Source: Bacteroidales bacterium (GTDB lineage Bacteria; Bacteroidota; Bacteroidia; Bacteroidales; P3). Taken from it: DNA of 6,287 nucleotides. Below, piece by piece: positions 1-5,510 of this stretch; positions within the stretch are counted from its first letter, which is position 1, and the number at the start of each line of letters is the position of its first letter. The position numbers and the translations under genes were made by a program. Where the stretch lies: NCBI GenBank assembly GCA_017647065.1, contig JAGCLI010000329.1, positions 1 through 6,287 on the forward strand, given 5' to 3'. The notes under the pieces are model-generated. The model did no database searches. It saw nothing but the letters and a program-made list of their open reading frames with translations, and had not been told where the DNA came from.

Positions 1-213
1 AACGCAGTTCCCTTTACAATAGTTTTTACCAAAATAGATAAACAATCAGCAGGTAAAACAGAAGAAAATCTTGAAGTTTACAAACAAGAACTCTTGAAGT
101 ATTGGGAAGAATTACCGAATATAATACTCACTTCCTCAGAAAAAAGAAAAGGGTTAGATGAGTTGTTAGATTCAATCAAAAGTATAATACCATATTATAC
201 ATCTCAACAATAA
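1..213 (+). CDS. engB: Ribosome biogenesis GTPase EngB/YsxC, C-terminal part (5' end outside window)
   Basis: Only the last 70 residues are visible; the open frame enters from the left edge and ends at TAA 211-213. The fragment has the G4 guanine-specificity motif TKID (fragment residues 10-13, in FTKIDK). It also has a G5-type TSSE (44-47) followed by a Lys/Arg-Gly-Leu segment and a final amphipathic helix. The stretch [17 protein letters not shown] fits the C-terminus of the EngB/YsxC (YihA) subfamily of TRAFAC GTPases, where the strand before G5 follows a 'W..LP' turn. Known members are small cytoplasmic GTPases of about 200 residues that bind the 50S subunit late in assembly. G1 to G3 lie outside the window, so the subfamily call rests on the tail alone; another Era-like GTPase is possible but less likely. 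The stop is 13 bases before pfkA on the same strand, with no terminator or recognisable promoter between, which suggests co-transcription. Confidence 0.8.
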   Translation, partial: NAVPFTIVFTKIDKQSAGKTEENLEVYKQELLKYWEELPNIILTSSEKRKGLDELLDSIKSIIPYYTSQQ

Positions 214-226
214 AAAAAATACGAAT

Positions 227-1321
227 ATGAAAAGACTAATGATAGCAACAGGAGGTGGAGACTGTCCTGGATTGAATGCAGTTATAAGAGCAATTGTAAA
301 AAGAGCCTCTTTGGAGCCTGATTGGGAAGTAATAGGTTGCATAGAGTCCTTTAATGGAGTTTTACGTGAGCCAACCGAAATTGTAACCTTAGAAGAAGAT
401 AATGTAGCAGGTATATTAGTTCAAGGAGGTACGATATTAGGAACAACAAACAAAGGAGGCCCTTTTGCTTATCCTGTAAAAGATGCACAAGGCAATTGGA
501 CGACGATAGATGTGAGCGATCAAATGATAAGAAAGCTTCAATTCTTGGGTGTAGATGCAGTTATAAACATAGGAGGTGATGGTTCGCAAAGAATATCTAA
601 GGCTTTATATGAAAAAGGTCTTAATATAATAGGTGTTCCTAAGACAATAGACAATGATCTTTCGATGACAGATTTCACTTTCGGCTTTCAAACCGCAGTA
701 CAAATAGCAACAGAAAGCGTAGATAAGTTAGTAACAACAGCAGCCTCACACAATCGAGTGTTTATTCTTGAAGTAATGGGACGAGATGCAGGTTGGATTG
801 CACTAAATGCAGCAGTAGCAGGAGGAGCCGATATTTGTATAATTCCGGAAATACCTTACGACATAGAAAAGATTAAACAAAAAATAGAAACCCGTTATAA
901 AAAAGGACGAGGCTTTTGTATAATTGTTGTAGCCGAAGGAGCAAAAAGTATGAAGGGCGAACAAATTGGAGAACAGTCTAAAGAAATTGGAAATAGGCAT
1001 TTTAAATTGGGAGGAATAGGCGAAGTAATTAAGTCAGAGTTGCAAGAAGCTGGCGTAAAGCCTGATATAAGAGTGTCAGTCTTAGGACACTTGCAACGAG
1101 GTGGCACTCCAATTGCGTATGACAGAGTATTGGCTTCGGAATTTGGAGTAAAAGCCTTTGAACTTGCCAAAGCAGGAGATTTTGGTAAGATGGTAGCCTA
1201 CAAACACCCTGAGGTAATATCGGTAACCTTGGAAGAGGCTTTGAAAGAGCCACATTTAGTAAGTCCTGATAGCTTTTTAGTAAAAACAGCAAAGGGATTA
1301 GGTATTGCTTTTGGAGACTAA
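227..1321 (+). CDS. pfkA: 6-phosphofructokinase, PfkA superfamily, ATP/PPi mixed-type clade
   Basis: Phosphorylates fructose 6-phosphate at C1 to give fructose 1,6-bisphosphate, the committed step of glycolysis, in the cytoplasm. The 364 residues are complete and hold the family motifs in order: nucleotide-binding loop GGGDCPGLN (9-17), GGDGS (116-120), PKTIDND (138-144) with the catalytic Asp at 142, MGRD (184-187), the AEG glutamate E237 and the substrate-binding LGHLQRGGTP (286-295) with H288 and R291. Gly119 matches E. coli Gly104, which favours ATP, while Lys139 occupies the position of E. coli Gly124, where PPi-dependent enzymes carry lysine. Family knowledge: this Gly/Lys pair occurs in long-type actinobacterial ATP enzymes, and the surrounding clade contains many PPi-dependent enzymes. 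I infer ATP as donor, but not securely. The protein is longer than E. coli PfkA (320 residues), with an added segment near 76-95 and a longer C-terminus. The ATG at 227 is preceded by an A-rich leader without Shine-Dalgarno, normal for Bacteroidota, and lies directly after engB. Confidence 0.95.
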   Translation: MKRLMIATGGGDCPGLNAVIRAIVKRASLEPDWEVIGCIESFNGVLREPTEIVTLEEDNVAGILVQGGTILGTTNKGGPFAYPVKDAQGNWTTIDVSDQMIRKLQFLGVDAVINIGGDGSQRISKALYEKGLNIIGVPKTIDNDLSMTDFTFGFQTAVQIATESVDKLVTTAASHNRVFILEVMGRDAGWIALNAAVAGGADICIIPEIPYDIEKIKQKIETRYKKGRGFCIIVVAEGAKSMKGEQIGEQSKEIGNRHFKLGGIGEVIKSELQEAGVKPDIRVSVLGHLQRGGTPIAYDRVLASEFGVKAFELAKAGDFGKMVAYKHPEVISVTLEEALKEPHLVSPDSFLVKTAKGLGIAFGD

Positions 1322-1340
1322 ATAAAAAGTAGTATCTTTG
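1309..1340 (+). promoter_or_regulatory. Bacteroidota-type promoter for the YitT-family gene
   Basis: A -33 element TTTTG (1309-1313) and a -7 element TATCTTTG (1333-1340) are separated by 19 bases, which matches the Bacteroidota primary-sigma consensus TTTG / TAnnTTTG closely. The -33 box lies inside the last codons of pfkA. Transcription would begin about 6 bases after the -7 box, leaving an A-rich leader of roughly 40 bases before the ATG at 1389. This implies that the membrane protein gene can be expressed independently of pfkA, although read-through from pfkA is not excluded because no terminator lies between them. Confidence 0.75.
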
Positions 1341-1388
1341 CAAACTTTAAAAATTAAGTAATAAAAAATAAAAACAGACGAAAAATTT

Positions 1389-2390
1389 ATGACACAACAA
1401 CAAAACAAAGTAAAAGCTTGGTTAAGCCAGCTTGTTGACCCAAATGAAAAAATCTTTTCAAAACAATGGTTCATCTCTTATGGATATATAGTATTCGGAA
1501 CCTTGTTATTTGTTATTGCAGACGTAACTTTTGCAATGCCTTATCACTTGGCACCAGGAGGAGTTTATGGATTGGCAAACGTATTGGCTACTTTAACAGA
1601 ATCAACTATTACTTGGTTCTTGATAGCAATGGAAGTGCCGTTGTTAATCATAGGTAGTATAATTCTTGGACCTAAATTCGGCGTAAAGACTATTGTATCT
1701 GTTGCATTAGGTTGGTTGTTTACAGCACTAATTGAAACATATTGGGGATATACTCCTTTTATTCACGTTGGTGAACTTATAACAGATGCAAGCAAAGCAA
1801 CAATTGATGCACTTGCAATTCAAGGAACAACAAATTTCTTTATGCCAGACTATTTGCTTAATACATTGTTAGCAGGTTTATTGTATGGTATAGGAATTGG
1901 AATGATATTTAAATCAGGAGCAACCTCAGGAGGAAGTGATATTATCTCAATGATAATAAACAAATACACAGGAATATCACTTGGAACAATGGTTATCATA
2001 GTAGATGGAATAATTGCATTATCTACATTGTTAATCTCACCAGATTTACGTTTACCTGCATATTCTATTCTTCTTATTATAATCGAAGGAAAGATTATCG
2101 ACATGGTTGTAGATGATATAAAAACTTACAAAACCTTATTTATCGTTACAGATAAGTATGATGAGGTAAGAAAAGCTATTATAACAGATTTGAATAGAGG
2201 TGGTACATGTATCAATGCTATTGGAATGTACAAAGGACAAGAAAGAAAAGTGATCTATACAACAGTTACACGTGCAGAATTTGTGAAATTAAAATCTGGA
2301 ATTCGTGCAATAGATGAAAATGCTTTCATTTCAGTAATGGACAGTAGCGAAGCATTAGGAAAAGGCTTTAAAGAACTTCCTTTAAAATAA
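1389..2390 (+). CDS. YitT family integral membrane protein (YitT membrane domain plus C-terminal DUF2179)
   Basis: A 333-residue inner-membrane protein of the YitT family. After a polar N-terminus of about 27 residues there are about six hydrophobic segments: roughly 28-50, 74-93, 98-116, 155-174, 196-216 and 222-240. Family-typical motifs include HLAPGGVYGLANVL (53-66), in the first loop and next helix, and FKSGATSGGSDIISMIINKY (174-193), a Gly/Ser-rich segment with a conserved Asp. The soluble C-terminal part, about 247-316, matches DUF2179: it opens with KTLFIVTDKYDEVRKAI, has the GGTCINAIGMYKG turn, and ends with an ENAFISVMD strand. No transport substrate or reaction has been firmly established for the family; the C-terminal domain resembles small regulatory ligand-binding folds, so sensing is only a guess. 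The length is somewhat above the 280-300 residues usual in Firmicutes, because of the N-terminal tail and a longer loop at 118-153. The ATG at 1389 lies behind an A-rich leader and a good promoter, and the gene ends 17 bases before a strong terminator, so it looks monocistronic. Confidence 0.92.
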   Translation: MTQQQNKVKAWLSQLVDPNEKIFSKQWFISYGYIVFGTLLFVIADVTFAMPYHLAPGGVYGLANVLATLTESTITWFLIAMEVPLLIIGSIILGPKFGVKTIVSVALGWLFTALIETYWGYTPFIHVGELITDASKATIDALAIQGTTNFFMPDYLLNTLLAGLLYGIGIGMIFKSGATSGGSDIISMIINKYTGISLGTMVIIVDGIIALSTLLISPDLRLPAYSILLIIIEGKIIDMVVDDIKTYKTLFIVTDKYDEVRKAIITDLNRGGTCINAIGMYKGQERKVIYTTVTRAEFVKLKSGIRAIDENAFISVMDSSEALGKGFKELPLK

Positions 2391-2407
2391 GAAAAAACAA
2401 TTTAAAC

Positions 2408-2440
2408 AAAAAAGCATCAGTCTTAGACTGATGCTTTTTT
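2408..2440. terminator. Bidirectional intrinsic terminator between yitT-family gene and tRNA
   Basis: A perfect 15-base-pair inverted repeat has arms at 2408-2422 and 2426-2440 around a TTA loop. The core arm is GCATCAGTC, flanked by a run of six A on the left and seven T on the right. Read on the plus strand it is a GC-containing stem ending in T7, stopping transcription of the membrane protein gene. Read on the minus strand the A-run becomes T6, so the same hairpin can stop the convergent tRNA transcript, whose 3' end is 9 bases away. Confidence 0.93.
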
Positions 2441-2448
2441 TATTTTAG

Positions 2449-2522
2449 TAGCGGGAACGAGAGTTGAACTCGTGACCTCCGGGTTATGAATCCGACGCTC
2501 TAACCAACTGAGCTATCCCGCC
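2449..2522 (-). tRNA. tRNA-Met (anticodon CAU), probably elongator
   Basis: The minus strand folds into a 74-base cloverleaf. The acceptor is GGCGGGA with TCCCGCT, the D arm is GCTC/GAGC, and the anticodon loop TTCATAA has anticodon CAT at plus-strand positions 2486-2488. The T arm is ACGAG/CTCGT with loop TTCAACT, and A is the discriminator base. The 3' CCA is not encoded (the genome has CTA). The C11-G24 D-stem pair is elongator-like, whereas bacterial initiators usually have A11-U24. Two irregular pairs stand out: G1-U72 at the end of the acceptor and an A31-C39 mismatch closing the anticodon stem. A CAU anticodon also occurs in tRNA-Ile2 (lysidine-modified), so the amino acid identity is likely but not proven from sequence. 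It lies 63 bases downstream of uvrA on the same strand, with its own promoter in the gap, and ends at the shared terminator. Confidence 0.93.
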
Positions 2523-2538
2523 TTGTTTTTTGCGAGTG

Positions 2539-2570
2539 CAAAATTATATCTTTTTTTTGGTTTAGACAAA
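2539..2570 (-). promoter_or_regulatory. Promoter of the CAU tRNA gene
   Basis: On the minus strand a -33 TTTG (plus positions 2567-2570) is followed after 20 bases by TAATTTTG (2546-2539), a full match to the Bacteroidota -7 consensus TAnnTTTG. The start point would lie about 10 bases ahead of the mature tRNA 5' end at 2522, a short leader typical of a single tRNA gene. The promoter fits in the 63-base gap after the uvrA stop, in which I see no hairpin terminator for uvrA. Confidence 0.7.
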
Positions 2571-2585
2571 TAAATGAGCGTTTTT

Positions 2586-5408
2586 TTAATTTATTTTCTT
2601 TGATTTATTTTTTAAATCCTTAGTTTCCAATTCTTTTTTTAAGAAAATACCAATGCTATTTTTTGAAGAATTTGCCAATTTCTCTGGAATATCTGCCTCA
2701 ACAATGCTTCCACCTAAACTTCCACCTTCCATTCCCATGTCAATAATGTAATCGGCACATTTAATCACGTCCATATTGTGTTCAATGATAATCATGCTAT
2801 TGCCTTTGTCCACTAATTTTTGAAGAACCTTCATAAGAATGTTTATATCCTCAAAGTGCAATCCTGTTGTTGGCTCATCAAGAATGTAAAGTGTTTTGCC
2901 AGTGTCTTTTTTCGATAATTCGGCAGCAAGTTTTATTCTTTGACACTCGCCACCCGAAAGGGTAGTAGAGGGTTGTCCTAATGAGAGGTACCCTAATCCT
3001 ACTTCCACAACCATAGACAATTGTCGCTTGATTGCAGGGTAAGCATCGAAAAACTCAACGGCTTCATCAAAACTCATATTCAAAACCTCGCTAATGCTTT
3101 TGCCTCTATATCTAACTTCAAGTGTTTCTCTATTGTATCTTTTTCCGTGACAGGCAGGGCATTCGACATAAATCTCTGGCAAAAAGTTCATTTCAATTGT
3201 TTTAACTCCCGCACCTTGACACTCTTCGCATCTACCACCTTTTACATTGAAAGAAAACCTACCTGCTTGATAGTTTCTGATTTTTGCAGTTGGCAACATA
3301 GCGTATAATTTCCTTATTTGGTCAAATACACCGATGAATGTAGCAGGATTACTTCTTGGAGTCTTGCCTATTGGGAATTGATTTATTTCTATAACCTTAT
3401 CAATATTTTCTATACCCTTAATTTCCTTGTAAGGAAGAGGCATTGCAGTTGAGCGGTAGAAGTGTTTGCTCAAAATAGGGTGCAAAGTATTGTTGATAAG
3501 AGAAGACTTGCCACTGCCCGACACTCCCGTAACACAAACAAGCATTCCAAGAGGAAGATGAAGATTTACATTCTTTAAATTATTGCCACTTGCACCTATC
3601 AAATCAATAAAAAGACCATTTCCTTTTCTTCTTTGCTTTGGGACTTCTATCGTTTTGGTTTGTTTAAGGTATTGACAAGTTAGAGAATCTTGCAAAAGCA
3701 ACTGCTTAGGCGTTCCAATTGCAGTTATTTTCCCTCCATTGACTCCTGCTCCCGGTCCAATATCAACTACAAAGTCCGATTGCATCATCATATCCTTATC
3801 ATGCTCCACCACAATAACAGAATTTCCAGCATCTCTTAGGCGTTTAAGGGCTTTAATCAAACGAATATTGTCTGATTGATGCAATCCAATGCTTGGTTCA
3901 TCTAAAATATATAAAACGTTTACTAATTCCGACCCGATTTGAGTTGCAAGGCGTATTCTTTGGCTTTCTCCTCCCGAAAGGCTTCTTGAACTTCTGCCAA
4001 GATTCAAATAACCCACACCAACGTCTAAAAGAAACTTAATCCTTGTTTCTATTTCTCGTAGGATTTCACTTGCAATAGCCTTTTTTCTATCGTCCAATTT
4101 TTCGTTTAAGTCTTCAATCCATTTTGCAAGTTGAGTTAAATCCATTTTAGAAAGCTCAGCAACGTTCTTCCCCTCAATCTTAAAACATAACGATTCTTTT
4201 TTTAGTCTATCTCCATTGCAGTGAGGACAAACCTTTTTCTCCATAAAACTCGCTGCCCACTTTTGAATATTTGCAGGCATTGTTTCATTGAATTGAGAAG
4301 TTATGAAGTTTATCACTCCTTGAAATCCCTCGCCGTTGTATTGTTCTTCTGCGCTTCCATACAAAAGCATATTCATTGCCTCAGAGCTAAAATCTTTTAA
4401 AGGAGTGTTTAAATCAAAACCATATCTCTTGCCCAAGATTTGCAATTGCTTTACAAACCAAGAGTTAGTGTTAGGTTTGCCAATAGGAATGAGGCCTCCC
4501 TGCATAATAGACTTTGACTTATCAGGAATAATCTTATCAATCTCCACCAAACTCACTTCTCCCAAACCATTACAATAAGGACAAGCACCGTATGGCGAAT
4601 TAAAAGAAAAAGTATTCGGCTCAGGCTCCGAATAAGACAAACCCGTAGAAGGACACATCAGCATTTTAGAAAAATGTCTTACCACATTCTTATCTGAAAG
4701 CACCATAAGATTGCCTTTACCGTGTCGAAAAGCAGTCTCCACCGACTTTGCTAAACGAGAATAGTTTTCTTCGCAGATTTTTATCTTATCAACCACAATC
4801 TCAATATCGTGAACCTTGTATCTATCTGTTCTTAGCCCGGAGGTTATGTTTGTAATCTCTCCGTCAATCCTTACCTTTAAAAAACCTTTCTTTGCAATCG
4901 ATTCAAAAAGTTCACGATGATGTCCCTTTCTTCCCTTAATCACAGGCGAAAGAATAACAATATATTCATCTTTATAAGATTGGGTTAAAATATCTAAAAT
5001 CTGCTTTTCGCTATACTTAACCATTTTCTCGCCAGTAGCTAAAGAAAACGCATCAGAGGCTCTTGCAAAAAGTAAACGTATAAGGTCGTAAATCTCAGTC
5101 GTTGTTCCAACGGTAGAACGTGGGTTTTTATTAGTTGTTTTCTGCTCAATAGAAATCACAGGGCTTAATCCCTCAATATATTCTACATCAGGCTTTCCAA
5201 TAGTTCCAATAAAGTTTCTTGCGTATGCAGAAAAAGTTTCTAAATACCTTCTTTGTCCCTCGGCATAAATAGTGTCAAAAGCCAAAGAACTCTTACCGCT
5301 ACCGCTAAGTCCTGTAATCGTTACCAAACTATTGCGAGGAATGTCCAAAGAGATATTTTGAAGGTTGTGAGTCTTTGCTCCCCTAATTATAAGTTTACTT
5401 TCTTCCAT
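2586..5408 (-). CDS. uvrA: Excinuclease ABC subunit A (UvrA1), complete
   Basis: The damage-recognition ATPase of nucleotide excision repair: a UvrA dimer with UvrB scans DNA and loads UvrB at lesions for UvrC incision. Counted from the ATG at 5408 it has 940 residues, normal for UvrA1. Nucleotide site I has Walker A GLSGSGKS (33-40), signature LSGGESQRIRLA (477-488), Walker B ILDEPSIGLH (501-510) and H-loop EH (535-536). Site II has GVSGSGKS (628-635), LSGGECQRIKLA (817-828), ILDEPTTGLH (842-851) and EH (876-877). The UvrB-binding domain is present, marked by GRKGHHRELF (159-168), which separates it from UvrA2 paralogues. Zinc module 3 is intact (C727, C730, C750, C753) and CPHC (394-397) starts another, but module 1 has only three cysteines (C252, C276, C279). 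The frame stays open to a TTG at 5417, but ATG at 5408 gives MEESKLIIRGAKTHNL, which aligns with known N-termini. The last 16 residues are a Lys/Asn-rich tail. No LexA-type operator is evident upstream. Confidence 0.98.
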   Translation of the reverse strand: MEESKLIIRGAKTHNLQNISLDIPRNSLVTITGLSGSGKSSLAFDTIYAEGQRRYLETFSAYARNFIGTIGKPDVEYIEGLSPVISIEQKTTNKNPRSTVGTTTEIYDLIRLLFARASDAFSLATGEKMVKYSEKQILDILTQSYKDEYIVILSPVIKGRKGHHRELFESIAKKGFLKVRIDGEITNITSGLRTDRYKVHDIEIVVDKIKICEENYSRLAKSVETAFRHGKGNLMVLSDKNVVRHFSKMLMCPSTGLSYSEPEPNTFSFNSPYGACPYCNGLGEVSLVEIDKIIPDKSKSIMQGGLIPIGKPNTNSWFVKQLQILGKRYGFDLNTPLKDFSSEAMNMLLYGSAEEQYNGEGFQGVINFITSQFNETMPANIQKWAASFMEKKVCPHCNGDRLKKESLCFKIEGKNVAELSKMDLTQLAKWIEDLNEKLDDRKKAIASEILREIETRIKFLLDVGVGYLNLGRSSRSLSGGESQRIRLATQIGSELVNVLYILDEPSIGLHQSDNIRLIKALKRLRDAGNSVIVVEHDKDMMMQSDFVVDIGPGAGVNGGKITAIGTPKQLLLQDSLTCQYLKQTKTIEVPKQRRKGNGLFIDLIGASGNNLKNVNLHLPLGMLVCVTGVSGSGKSSLINNTLHPILSKHFYRSTAMPLPYKEIKGIENIDKVIEINQFPIGKTPRSNPATFIGVFDQIRKLYAMLPTAKIRNYQAGRFSFNVKGGRCEECQGAGVKTIEMNFLPEIYVECPACHGKRYNRETLEVRYRGKSISEVLNMSFDEAVEFFDAYPAIKRQLSMVVEVGLGYLSLGQPSTTLSGGECQRIKLAAELSKKDTGKTLYILDEPTTGLHFEDINILMKVLQKLVDKGNSMIIIEHNMDVIKCADYIIDMGMEGGSLGGSIVEADIPEKLANSSKNSIGIFLKKELETKDLKNKSKKIN

Positions 5409-5457
5409 ATTATTCAAAAAAACTTTGCAATAATACGAATTGTTTTCAAACTTTTAT

Positions 5458-5465
5458 TATCTTTG
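5458..5465 (+). promoter_or_regulatory. Likely -7 promoter element for the lipoprotein gene
   Basis: TATCTTTG is an exact match to the Bacteroidota -7 consensus and extends to TATCTTTGCAA, the same 11 bases as the element ahead of the YitT-family gene. The expected start point gives an A-rich leader of about 40 bases before the ATG at 5511. No TTTG lies 19 to 20 bases upstream; the nearest candidate is TTG at 5440-5442, only 15 bases away, so the -33 part is weak. The remainder of the 102-base gap (5409-5510) should also hold the uvrA promoter on the other strand, but I find no full consensus there. Confidence 0.6.
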
Positions 5466-5510
5466 CAACGATTTTTTAAGTGAAATAATAAAACAGAAGA
5501 AAGAAATAGT

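Noticed and set aside
895..1343. Minus-strand open frames opposite pfkA (803-1000, 895-1170, 1029-1343)
   Set aside because: They lie wholly or almost wholly antisense to a well-supported enzyme gene, overlap each other, and their translations show no domain or signal; they are shadows of pfkA codon usage.
3021..4578. Plus-strand open frames inside uvrA (3021-3308, 4336-4578)
   Set aside because: Both are antisense to conserved UvrA domains, including zinc module 3, and encode nothing recognisable.
2586..5408. UvrA2-type or drug-resistance ABC protein instead of UvrA1
   Set aside because: The UvrB-binding domain with GRKGHHRELF is present and the length of 940 residues is that of canonical UvrA1.
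5423..5430. A second plus-strand promoter at AAACTTTG
   Set aside because: It lacks the TA of the TAnnTTTG element and has no -33 box at the proper distance; it would also start inside the likely uvrA promoter region.
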